Positions 49,981 to 62,593 of a stretch of 64,000 nucleotides of DNA are shown here, piece after piece (the first letter of the stretch is position 1; each line of letters begins with the position of its first letter). This DNA is from Caprimulgus europaeus (lineage: Eukaryota > Chordata > Aves > Caprimulgiformes > Caprimulgidae): the NCBI GenBank assembly GCA_907165065.1, contig OU015524.1, positions 40,925,295 to 40,989,294 of the forward strand. Reading direction: 5' to 3'. The translations under genes and the position numbers were made by a program. Under the pieces are notes generated by a model. That model saw only the letters and a list, made by a program, of their open reading frames with translations, ran no database searches and was not told the DNA's origin.

Positions 49981-52900
49981 AGTTTGTGTGGAAACATTGC
50001 TGGCTCAAAACCTGGCTCAGCCCTGATGAAGAAAGGAAGATCTGATGATATCGAGGGAACTGCTGGGCTTTTGAACATTGCTGTGACTCCTACAAGCTGA
50101 TGCTTTTGCAGTGTAGCTAACTGGGACATTGCTGCCAACTACTCTTTCCACTTGGTAGTAAGGCTTTATATGACTTTTTGTGAAATCCCATATCGGTCTT
50201 TTCCCTCTTGGGAGGTAAAGGTGTAACATGCTAGCAAATTGAGTTCCTTGCTAGGAAAAGGAACAACTTTGTGGTAGTTTGTCCACCATCAAAGGTGACT
50301 TTTGTCAGTCAGGCTCTCGGTGTTGCATTCCACAATCATTTGGAGAAGTTTCCCCCACATAGAGGGGGAAAGACTAATACACTGTTCACTTAGAAAATGG
50401 GACCATGGTGGCCGTGTGCATGGAGGGATCTGAGCCTGGGAAGGCCATTGGCTGCAGTGTGATGGACTTGCAGGAGGCACAGCATGATATGGACAAACAC
50501 CCAAAAGTGAGGACAATACTACAACTCATGAGGACACTGACGCCTGAATGTGCTGCAGGAAGGTGGTGGCCATGAAAAATTAGATCTAGGCCATATAACA
50601 GGTATTTATGGCCCAGAGTAATCTCTGTCCTGATTCATGTCTGTAAGACTACGATGACAAAGTTGTCTTATGTTGTAAACCCTGAAAAGGTCCGGAGGCC
50701 TGCGTTCTTCTACTAGCTGGAGTATTGACAGCATGTGCTTCCTTCATTTATAAAGTGGTTGTCAAGACTGCAAGCTCTTTGCCCACGTCCACAAGGAAAG
50801 TTGCAATTACCTATGTATGGTAAATTAAAAATGGAAACTAGTCACTGCATTGTAAGCTGACTCAAAGACAGATCAACAGTGGGGAGACCTGTTAAAGAAA
50901 ATAAAGCTACAAACCAGAAAACTGTGGGAGAAAAAAACAAGCGTCCTCTATCTACTATTCACCCATCTATGGTCATCCACCCATCTCTCTACTAGTTACA
51001 TATTTGGATATTTTTATTTAGCAAACAGGCAAGAGAGCGGCATGGGGAGGTCTGGCTGGGTCAAGAGGAAAGTGGCTAACGGACCTTTCCCTGGCTGGTA
51101 AATCCATGCCTGATCTCCCATCAAGGCTTCATAGTTTAGAAAGAATTGCAGTTTCTTCTTCAAAAGATGTGTCAATCTGTTACAGATTAAGAAGACAGTA
51201 TGCCTTCCACATTTAGTCTCCCCGCAAAGACTGATTTTTGGAGGATTTGCTAGTCTCTTCATTTCAGACACATTTCTTAATGTGTTTGGATTTCTTTGTG
51301 GTTCAACTTAGACTCTGTCCTTTCTGAATACTATAAGACTTGCTGTGCGGTGTTTGTCCTTTCATGGTCACTACTGATACATACCCACTGCACTTATTGT
51401 GCTCTACTAAAATCATTTTGTCAGGGTAAAAATTAAAAATTAATATATTCCCTTAGAGTGAGCACTCCAAACAAAATTTTGTAATGAAAATTCTTCAATC
51501 ATTTCCAAACTGAACTTAATTTAAAATGAAAGACAAATCTTTCCCTTTACTACTACCCAGATGTGATCTTCCCAAAGCTCCAGACATGAATAACCTCTCC
51601 AAATTTTCCAGCTATTTCAATGTTCCGACCATACTGAACCCAGCCTGTGACTCTAGCACCCATTCAGGAAAACCTACAGATAAGGCCAATGCCTGACATT
51701 ATCCATTAAAATCAGTGGTCATGCATTATCTACTTTACCTTCTCAGTTTTCATTCCCTTCCATTGTTTATTTGCAACTAGACCTCCATTTTGGCCTTTTT
51801 AATGAGAACTTGGGAAGTTCCAACTACTTTCCTGTCTCTGCCTCTTCTTTCTTTAGCCTCTAGTCTCTTTCCCTTATTTTAATAGCCATCATTCTAATCT
51901 CTTGACTGCAGATCTTGGCCAAATCCTGATAAAGTAAACAGAAAGGTTTTCCCTGGAATTTTAGATGTGTTTCTATTGTGTTCCCCTTATTTTTCTTGCT
52001 GTCCGAGTGGCTGTTTTAAACAAATATTTTCAGAACAACTTGTCCTCAGTTGACTAAACTGGTAAATAATGGATAAATATAGTTTTGATTTGGAACAGCT
52101 TTCTGGCAAAGGATGGAATATAGCACTAAAGAAGAATTTTTCTCACCTTGAGTCATGGGCTCTGGTTGATAAAATTAAAACCATTTACTTAACCTGCTTG
52201 TACAATGCACAAACATCAGAGATGTCCTTAAGCTGCACTGATATTTTGTGCTGCCTATGCTACACCAGCTACAACACCTGGGCAGTAATTGCATTTTGTG
52301 AAACAGAAATAGCCTCAGTTTTTTTCTTTCTTTCTTTGGATCAAAAGCAGCACAAATGTAATTTATATATTTAAGCAAAGGCTCAGGCTCATTTTTCCCA
52401 GTTGCTCTTTTTTTGCATCTTCTGGGAAGGAAATGTTGTGCTGTCATAAGCTTCGAGCTTCAACATGCAACGATTGTATTATAAATTCCTTGGTGTCGTA
52501 AGACTGGCTGCCTACCTCTGTAACTCAGTCCTGCTGTGACAGTCCTGTCTTCTTATCAAAATGTATTTCACCAAGCCCACAAAAGGAGTGTTGCTATATT
52601 TGTTGGGCTGAAACTTTGCATATTGCCTACAAAGCATACAGAAGACCTTTACACATATATTTCTATGTGTTTATTCACATGGAGTGTCTAGAAATATAAG
52701 CATTACAGTCTTCTTGATATACATAGTAAAAATAAATATCCAACTCACAACAGTAATGGGAATATAAGTCATTGTATTTTGAATTTTTATTGTAATAAAT
52801 TATAGCAATAGTTCACACAACCCAGCTATTATCTCAGATTGTCTCTCTGCAGAATCACAAAAACAATCTGAGTCATCCCGACTTGATTCATGTTCAGTTC

Positions 52901-55623
52901 CTGTTTGGGAAGGCTTCCCTCGCCATCAGACCGCCTGGTAACGTTTTTTTTTTTCTGTGAAAGCTCAGATTCTGTACAACAGTCCCACAGTCTATGGCGA
53001 GTGCTGCAGCATGAATCATGGAAAATATGCATCCCTGCTTATTTGTAGCTGGTTATTTTTGCAGAATTCCACGTGGAAGAAGAGCCATGGGATTTTTTTT
53101 CAATGTGATACGTATGTCTTCTTGGCGCTCTGATGGGAATGGATTAACAGAGACTTATCAAACATATCGAAAGATACTCAATATTTGAAAGAGGGAAAAG
53201 AGGTGGAGTTGTCACGTAGAGTCAAGACTGAATATGAACCAGCTTCAGAAAGAAAGAGTGAATTTGCTTTTATGAATAAAGCAACGCACCAGAGAATTCT
53301 TTCCCTGTTTCTCCCTGGATCCTCTTCACAGTCTGTCACTAAATTCTTGTGAATCTTCTGTTTATCTTTGTTGTGGTTTTCATTTTACCTATGTATAATA
53401 CGTTATTTTAATTAGGACCTGCAGAATATATTCTTTCCATTAGTAAATGGACCTGATTAATTAATAAATTACTTTGGCACTCTCACCTGGAAAGAATGAT
53501 AGGAACAGAGAAAATGACTTCTACTTGCCAACCTTGCTTACCTCACTTGAGAGAGACCTCCCTGGGGTGAAATGCAGCACAGTAAATCTGTGTAGTATCT
53601 TGGACACGAGGTGAATAATAATGCATGACTTCAGGATAATGAAGCTACACAGAGTAACGATGATACCAGCTGACATTTCTGCAGCTGAACAGTTCAGCAG
53701 TGAGCAGCTTTGTTTCTGATAGTCTCCTGCAAAAATATGGTACTCGTGTGACTATTAGTAACAGTGGTAGTATTAAGGGCTGCTAAGAGAATAAAATAAT
53801 CATTTAAAGCATCAACAGATGTTACAAAGATTAGGGCTATCATATATAATTGGGATTAAAGGAACTCTAGGAGAAAAAGTCTGAAGTGCTCAGTCATTTG
53901 ATGGCAGATGATGGAGCAATAGTCACTTATCCACTAGGCAGAAGTGAAGTCAGACGCAGAGAAACAAGGTGTAGGAGCTGTGCTTGTGTGCCGGAGCACC
54001 ATCCACGTGGGAGCAGTGAGCTTAACTGGGACACACCGGGTCGTGTCCAGGACATCAGCTGGGCCTGAATGCCAGGAGCAGAACTAGTAAAAAAATGGGA
54101 ATATGCATTTTTGTCAGGGAGGCCTTGTTTCCTCTGTGCATGTGTCGAGCACTGAAGCACGGTGTTTGCTTCAAGCACTCCTAAAGACTGCCTGAAAACC
54201 AGAGAGGATGCAGGCAACAGCTCTGAGAGCAACCAGAAGACTGAAAAGCACCTTCTGGTAGAAGTTTTAGGTACAAAGTCTTTTAAGCATTTTAAGAAAA
54301 GGTTAAAGGACTACTGGTTACAGATGGTATTTACTTCAGGACTAATGCTCTTCCAAAAATAAAGATATAAAAAGATCTGGTGGCTGGAATTGGACAAATG
54401 CACAGGAAGAAAAGGCTACACATTTTACCAGTGAAATACTTAGCTGCTGGTGTGGATTGCAATAGTTTGTTGTGGCTTTTCTACCATTAGTAATTTTTAA
54501 ATCGAGAATAGATGTTGTTGGGTTTTTTAAAATCTAAAAAATGTACTCAGGTTTAAACTGGATCAAATTCAAGGGTGTTCTGTGTCCTAAATTATGCAGT
54601 TAGATAACCATATGGTGACTCCTGGTTTTACAATCTGAAAATCCTTTTGCTCTGACAAAACAAGCTGGAGGAATTTTTACTGTGACTGAGAATTTGGATG
54701 CTCATTGTGTTTTCTGGGGTCAGTACTCACCTTGCTTCCTCCTTCTGAACCAGCTTAGCACGGACTGGTCCTGGCTGCAGAGCCACACTAGGCAGACCTG
54801 TCCTGCCTAGCCCAAGGATGCTCCTTTTTCACTTATTTCTCTCCTCCCAGGCTGGAACCCCACATTCATTTTTCCGAGGAGCCAGGAGCCACCTTGAACC
54901 GGGGAACTTCTGTAGCGCTTTGAGAGTAACCATTCACAAAGACCTTACAGCTCTGAACTACAGCACGCACAAAGAACATTTTTTTTCTAGTGACTACAAA
55001 ATGCTGCAATAAGCTTTGCTCAAATGAAATCTCTATTAGCAGTAGTGGAGCTTTGTATGTTAGCCACTAAGGATTTGATAATGGTGATTATACATTCTCT
55101 TCAGAACAACTTGCATTATTTAAGAAGAAAATCAAACTCCAATCAAGCTGTTCAGAGGTTTTGCAATATTCAGATGTAGAGCTCCCAGCTTCTCTGTTTT
55201 AGCCATTGGGGTACAGTGCAAAATGCCGCTAAGCTGGCAATAGTCTCAGGATTTATTGCAGTGACTGAACTTATAAATAGAAAAAGTTCACAGAAAAGCC
55301 TGCTCTCGTGAACTTTCAACCAGCATTTGCAAACTAAGAAGCCATAGATTATTTATATAATAAATGGATGCGTATCTGTCCAAATGTTTAATAAAGATAA
55401 TATGTGAGAAGCACGAAACAAGTCATTTTCCTCTGCAGTAAAATTATATTTCTTCTATTGGACACAGGACAATGGCAATAACAGTTTAAACTTTTTGAAG
55501 CTTTTACGTACAGAAAATGATACTCTGACAAGAATTATACCAAAAATACAGGTCTTAGAATGGGAATTGTCAGGTCAGATGAGAACAAAATTTGATAAAG
55601 TAATGAATGAATTCTCTTTAATT

Positions 55624-55643
55624 GATATATATATATATACACA
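55624..55643. repeat. (AT)n microsatellite
   Basis: Eight AT units followed by ACACAC. Confidence 0.8.
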
Positions 55644-58600
55644 CCATTTAAGGTAAACTGAATCGTGGAGTATGATCCATCAAAATCTGTTTTGATCAAT
55701 ACCCTTTGTCCCCGGGAAGACATGGGGACAGTGGTGCTATGATTTTAAAAGGTCAGATCACCTGTTTCTGGTTGCTTTGACTATTGAAGTACGCCTGGCC
55801 TGGAAAGGCAAATGCTTATTTGGCCTACAGTTGACATATACCCTACAACTGCTTGCTCCCTGCACATGCTCTATCCCTCCTCCCCAAAAAAGTACTAATC
55901 AAGGAGGTATGAATGTTACCAAACAAATAACATGAATTTTATCTACACCAGCATAATAATGGTGTTTTTCATTTACTGGGTGGTCCCAATAGACTTGAAC
56001 ACAACCTCTAGTCCCAGGCCAACAATTACCATCCTGTTGCCAGCACAGTGGGCTTCAGGACTGGGAGTCTGGTAAGATAAGCTGAAAATATTTCTTCCCC
56101 ATGCATTCATGTACCAATTGCAACTCAAATATACTGAAGGAGTTTTATCTCTTTAAATATTTCTCCACATATCTGAATTTCAGATTTATATTATTGCCAA
56201 TTCACTTTACATTTTGTATCACACCAAGTGCCTACATTAACTGTTGATATTGAGGCTTGACAAGAAGAATAGGAGGGAAGCGAGGAGAGGGGAAGGAGTA
56301 AAATGAAGCATGAGTGTATTAGTAGCATTTTAAAGCTCGAGTCTGGGTCTACTGAGTCTTTGGCAGCACATTTTTGGTCTCAAAACTGGAGGGGTGGTTG
56401 CCCACCAGCACTCAGCTGTTCCCAGAATGGGAGCCCATGCCGTCCCACTGGCACTAACCACACCGGCAGCATGAGGTCTACCACTCTGAAAGCACAGGTG
56501 TGCTCATTTAGCTTGCTTAAGTCTTTTCACTTAAGCACACACAAAATGGTTCTTTTGAGTTTAGCTCCTTCATCCTGAAAGGATGCAAAGATGACGGTGC
56601 TTCTTGCTGCCCAAGGACTCCCAAAGCCTTGCATCTTTGGAAGAGGTAAGTGGCGGAGGAGATGGACCTGCAAAGGTGAGAAGGAGCCTTCCTCAGAGCT
56701 AAAAATTACAGCACAAGTCTGGTTAAGATTCCAAACTCCAGCTTTATTGATTACACTAAAGAACTTCTAGTGTCACTAAATGCTGCTCTACTGCTGCTAT
56801 TAGTAACAGGTGAGGAGATGCTACAAGGAAAAACATTTCACTCCATAAGACTTTATTAGAATGGCAGAAGGTGAAGCCAGATGATGGAAAACACATTTGT
56901 CAAGAGTTTCATGTGACAGACATCCATTCCTAAGCTGTCATGTTTTGTAGTATCTGCCTTACATTCCTACACAGGCTTTTCAAACAGTGAGAGGTCAGTT
57001 CCTTCAAATTTGAGTGATGCTGGCATTGATTTCTGTAGCTGCAGTCCTGTATCAAGAGATTATTTGTGCTGGCATCATGAGTTCAATACATATCTACATC
57101 CTTGATACTTGAATCTCAAAAACGTCTCTAAAAGAGATGCCAGTAAACTGTTATTTACTCTAAGTACCAGTTCTCTGTAGATGTAATCATAGTAACAGAC
57201 GTCATATTTGTGCTAACACTGGCCAACAAGGGCTGAAGTCCTGGCTTTGTTGAAATCTTTGGTAGAGATTTGACTGAGAAGTGTGAATAGATTTTCACAC
57301 AAAAATAAAAAAATGGAGGGGGGAAAAAATAGTTTTGTGTAATGGTAAAATGTTCTTGTTTTTCAACATCCTCGATGTCGATGCTCTTAGTTTATGAAAT
57401 TTCAAGTTTGTTTGTGCTAAAATGAAACAAAAAGAGTTCATTTCCACATCTCTCTCTAAACCAGAAAACCTGACAGGGCTGTGTTTTAATGCAACTGCTG
57501 GCAAAACCACAGCCTAGCTAGGTACCAGGTGGCATAAATGGTGGGTGATGAGGTGAGTTATATGCCAATTGAATTCCTTCTAGTGAAGGCTGAGATTTGG
57601 TTCACTTTCTTAAAAGCTGCTGACACCCCAGTCTGCAGCCCCAGACAGTCTTTAGAGAGCATCCAGCCTTCAGACAGAAAGTTTCCTCTTTGCAGAGCTG
57701 ATCTAGCAAATGCTCACACTAATCAAAGCAAGTCTGTCCATTTGCTTTCATTGAATTTGGAAGCCAGCCAGCTCTGTAAAACAAATACCTGTGGCCCAAA
57801 TATCTAAAACATGAAAAACACTGTAGAGCATCAGGTCCTTGACCTGGGAGCCATATGAGATTTCTGAGTAAATATTTCTAAAAGCTGACTTGATTTTAAG
57901 GAAAGAAAATTAAATGAACTCACAGAGATGCCTCAGCTTTTTGGTGACCACAGGCATTACGATTAGCGTGTTGTACAGAGATTCAAAAATGCTGCCAGAA
58001 ATTATAGGTTAAGTGAATTTTATATTTTTTGTTGTTGTTACAGGCCTTTTGCCTCTTTCCCTTTAGAATTAGTGTTTATTTATTCATGATGTTGACTCAT
58101 TTTTAGTTGCTTCTTGCCGATGCATTTAAAAACGTGGGCAACGTCAAAAGCAGGAGAAACACCAGATGGCAGCAGCAGGCTGCTTTATCTGGGCTGTTAG
58201 AGCAAACCAGGAAAGACTACGAACCCAGATGAACGAAAGTTTATTGGAGTTTGTTTGCTTTTAGATCTCCTTCCTTCTGCCTATGCTTTCAGATTGTGGG
58301 GGTTTTTTCCATTCTATTTTTTTCTACTTATTATTGGAAAAAAAAAAAGCACAGCAGAGGAGGAAAATTGTTATGTCAGGTCATCCTATAGTGATTTAGT
58401 AGAAGATAGTAAGACCTGATGTGACCTGCTGAAAAGATGACATGAGGTTATGGCCTAGCCTACCAGCTCTTCACGTCGTATTAAACACTCCACAGGGGCA
58501 ACATCTGGAGGGTTAAACAACTGCTGGGTAATGCAATTTTAAATACCACTTCATCAAAGTAATAGACTCCACAGGACCCTCTTGGGATCTGTAAACTGAT

Positions 58601-59244
58601 GTGTTCCAGGCTTTGTGTGCTGCAGCCCTTTTGTGTAACACATTAAGGAGAGCCTGATAGCTCTGACTATTGCAGAGTGATAGAACTGAGGTTTGAAACT
58701 CATCTACAGTACACCGCCTTGCTAGGCCTGGCATCAAATGCATGGCCTTTATAGTTTTTCTCTGCTTTTTTTTTTTTTTTCCCCCCTCAAAATATCAAAG
58801 CTTGATAGTTTGTACACCCAAAACTCCTGTGAGCTGATGAAAAGATTTTAAAACAACTTATTTACTCTTGAGTCTATTTTAACAGCAGTGTATGAGATTC
58901 AAAAGGAGATTGGATCTCACGCTTTCTGTTTTTCAGAGTAGTTACAGAGGAGGGAGCAAGTCTTCTGTGTGCTCTTCACAACCAGCCAAGCTTTCAACCT
59001 GAATAACAAGCGGATTCCTTAGGTCCTTACCAGACCTGGCTTCCTTCCTGCATTCTTCAAATATGACTGTAGCTCCAGCAATACAAATAATGAAGGAAAT
59101 GTGGTCTCTAGTTTGGTGGACTACAGAGGCTTGTGCCACCATTTAGCTGCAAATCGGCATACCTGACAGCTAGTAGAACAATGTGCAATTTTCCAAAATA
59201 ACTCCTTCCACTATTTCAGAGCTGCTAAGCAACAATTAAGAAAA

Positions 59245-59296
59245 GTCCCATTAAATAATTAATCACTTTAGTCCCATTGAATAATTAATCACTTTA
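59245..59296. repeat. 26-bp tandem duplication
   Basis: Two copies that begin GTCCCATT and end AATAATTAATCACTTTA, 59,245-59,270 and 59,271-59,296, differing at a single base (A/G). The AT-rich unit contains TAATTAAT, a homeodomain-type core, so two such cores now lie 26 bp apart. Confidence 0.92.
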
Positions 59297-60033
59297 AGAG
59301 AGGGCAGCCCAAGAACTTTTTCTATTGCCTGCTAATGCAACATTTGCTTTCTGAATTCAAACCCAGCAAAACCCTTAGCCCACACAGATCCTTGCAGATC
59401 CCAAATTCTGGGCAGACAGAACTTGACAGCTGTCATCAACCAATCTTTGTCACTACTAGGAGCATGTGGAAGGATGCTTGGTAACTCCTTTCCAGGGAGA
59501 AAAATTTAGGGTAAGACTTGCAGCTGGCATAAGCCAGCAGCATTCAGCCAAGGTCAATGGAATGGCTTCGATTCTTTCTGAGCGAGTATCTGCCCTCATT
59601 GCTGTCCTTGCCTGCAGATCCCTTTCTCTGCTTTACTGCAGTCATTTCAGATCAAAGGGCAGTGGAAAATTCCTCAATTGCCTGACACAGTTTCAGTTAA
59701 AAAATGTCTCTGGGTATGTTTTTGAGTGATGACTTTCAAAGAGGGATGTTGATAGTAGGCATGGAGCAGGGGAAGGAGGTCTGAAGCTGACTGTAAGCCA
59801 CTGTTACAATTTTATTCCTGTTACTGGGTGCTTGTAAACTCTGAGAGCTTATAGAGAGACCAGAGAAATGTGGTGTTGTACCCGTCTCCATTGAGTCACG
59901 TGAAATAGTCAGTGACACCTTAGTGTCAGCATGAGCACAGATCTGAATTGTCCCTAAGTGGGTGCTGCAGCTTCACCTGATGTCCTTCATGTCATTCCTG
60001 CCCAAAATGTTTGTTTCAGGCAGCCCTATCCAC

Positions 60034-60072
60034 AGCTGATGATATGAGCTGATGATATTAGCTGATGATGTT
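60034..60072. repeat. Three tandem 13-bp units
   Basis: AGCTGATGATATG, AGCTGATGATATT and AGCTGATGATGTT in a row. Each unit also contains an internal TGATGA doublet. Confidence 0.92.
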
Positions 60073-62015
60073 ATTTGGAAATTATAACATTTATAAATGC
60101 ATATATATGAAATATGCCCTCCTCACTAAACTAGTTTGTGGTCTATGTTTTAGAAACAGAACTTAAGACTGCAGACATATGAGCTACTGTAATTTACTTA
60201 CTGGAATTATTTTCCATCCCTCCTTGCTGCTGAGGAGGCCACGGCTGCCCTCCATCTGTGGAGAGGTCTTCATAAGAAGATGGGGAGCAGTAGGGAAACA
60301 GCATGGATTCTCCAAAGAATGCATTAGTTTATTTATTTATTTCAAATGTCTTTCATGTCTTGCTTTGTGCATCTTTTCCAAGAAGCAAATGCTTCACAGA
60401 TGGAAAGAAGCAATTTTCAGTTGTAAAAATTCTAAACAGTTCAGGTGAAATGAAAAACAGAGCTTCCTGGAGACACGCCAGGGGTTTTTAATTTTTTTTT
60501 TCCCCTGGTCTCACTTTGATTGTGAAAATATTCATCCACCTCTAGACTTTATAGCATGAGAAATGCCCTGCCTGGGGTCTAATCCATGCCTGAGGTATCA
60601 CCACAGGGTCGATTAGAAAGGAAGGCTCCTATTTCCACACAGACACTGCACATCTGCTCTGATTTTCTGCAGGGTAGATCTGCAGTAACCCTACAGAAAA
60701 AAATGAGTCTTACATAAACCAAGCTTATACTGGCATAGATCCTCTTCTGGAGGGAGATCTGCTATGTTGTCATCAGGAAAAGGTACTAATTTGTACACTG
60801 ATACTCTGTTTTCTATCAGTTCGTATGGGTAGCTAGTGAAACGAGGGGGAAAAAATATCATAGGTGATGTGTGAGAAAGAATAATGAGCTTATTTTTAGA
60901 TGCATCCCACTGATAAAGCCTTTCAAGATTTACAGCAGAACAAATTAGAAGGAGCTTTTGTAATCACCTTGAGAACTTTTGGATATCACACACTCCCTAT
61001 GAGGCACTTAAATCTCAGCTTAACTCATCCTCCAGGATATCTGCCTCAGAGCCAGACACCTATAACCAGACACTTATATATCTATGACCTGTTATGCGTA
61101 GACTGAAGCCCAGTGGTAGACAAAATAGCATCTCCCCAGTGCTGCTGGCAGCTGTGGGTGTGGGGTCAGGGGGACCTCCACGCAGGGCACACATCTGAAA
61201 TGGAGGGAATGAGCATGGGGGACTGGAGCTGCCTCTGGGTGACAGGGGAGTCCAGCTCCTGGACTCTAAATCATTTGAGACACTCAGGATCACAGACGGA
61301 GGGAAGTACAGAAGAAGGCCTGTAATTATTAGCTGCTGCTGTGTCTCCAGGAACGCAGCTCCGGAACACACTCATGCATAATGCTCAGCTGCTGGCTCAC
61401 TTTGGATGTTGCAAGAGATTTTACAATGCGTATTTGACAGGCGTATCGTGCGGGGCTCTTAAAGGAAGAAAGAAAAACACTCAGCAGTGGGTGCTGAATC
61501 AGGATCTAAGTGTGTAATCCAAGGTTATTTGCTATAAAGTCTAGGACATTCCCTGAAAAATGTTGAGTTGTGCAGGAAATGGTTGGTTGTGTAACTGTTT
61601 GCAAGATATACAAACTCATCAGACTCTGACTCCTAAGTCTTATGACAATAATGCATTTTCTTCCAGACATGTTCAATTGCATATCTGATACACATAGTGC
61701 TCAGCCAAAATGACTTGTTAGTGATTTATTTTGAATATCCAGCTTTTACCATATGACATCACCTCCTTAACTTGATGAAAAAAAGGTTTAGACTGAATTC
61801 TTCCCATTAAAAATAATGGGGCAATGGTTTCTTGATGCCAATATTTACTGATATCAAAGCAAAATATTGTCTTGGTTATTTGTCTTAATTTAGCCCAAAT
61901 AGTACACAAAGCACAGTGTACAAAAACAATATGTTCTTTCTTCTAAACCAGATCATCACTTACTAATTGCTATATGATTTGAATGAAAACAGAGGCATGA
62001 TTCAGTGATGCTTTA

Positions 62016-62593
62016 TGTCGTGGTTTAACCCCAGCTGACAACTAAGCGCCACACAGGCACTTGCTCACTTGCCCATAGGGGGATGGGAGAGAGAGTTGGA
62101 ACAGTAAAAGTGAGAAAATTTGTGGGTTGAGATAAAGACAGTTTCATAGGTAAAGCAAAAGCCCCACACACAAGTGAAGCAAAACAAGGAATTCATTCAC
62201 CACTTCCCATGGGCAGGCAGGTGTTCATGCAACTCCAGGAAAGCTGGGTTCCATCACAAGGAATGGTGAATTGGGAAGACAAACACCCTGCTTCTTTTTT
62301 CTTCCCCCAGCTTTATATACTGAGCATGATGCCGTACGGTATGGAACATCCCTTTGGTCAGTTGGGGCCAGCTGTCCCAGCTGTGTCACCTCCCAAGTTC
62401 TTGTGCACCCCCAGTCTCCTTGCTGGTGGGGCAGTGTGAGAAGCAGAAAAGGCCTTGACTCTGTGTAAACACTGCTCAGCAATAACAAAAACATCCCTGT
62501 GTTATCAACACTGTTTTCAGTACAAATCCAAAACATAGCCCCATACTAGCTACTGTGAAGAAAATTAACTCTATCTCAGCCAAAACCAGCACA
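62016..62593 (-). mobile_element. Solo LTR of an avian endogenous retrovirus
   Basis: A block of about 578 bp that, read on the minus strand, starts TGTGCTGGTTTTGGC and ends CCACGACA, the TG...CA form of a retroviral LTR. On the minus strand it has a good TATA box (AGTATATAAAGCTGGGG, near 62,306-62,322) and a U5-like segment (CTGTCTTTATCTCAACCC) after it. The sequence belongs to an LTR family that I remember as abundant in birds, probably ERV-L-like; the exact family name is not certain. The flanks CTTTA and TTTTA may be a decayed 5-bp target duplication. No internal retroviral region is next to it, so it is a recombined solo fossil of moderate age. Confidence 0.82.

Larger units (their letters stand above)
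47351..62015. other. Non-coding region downstream of the CpG island
   Basis: No convincing exon. If the island is the GREM2 first exon, this is the start of GREM2 intron 1. It is mixed in composition, with moderately GC-rich parts at 47.5-48.1 and 49.0-49.9 kb. Open frames on the minus strand at 47,542-48,157 (up to 182 codons) are unmatched. Simple repeats and short tandem duplications are listed separately. Confidence 0.6.

Noticed and set aside
54162-54362. 66-codon open frame with a Lys/Glu-rich, protein-like composition.
   Set aside because: No splice sites in suitable places and no family resemblance; its size is expected by chance.
57538-57807. 89-codon + strand open frame.
   Set aside because: Ordinary composition but no recognised domain, no promoter or splice context; not supportable as a gene.
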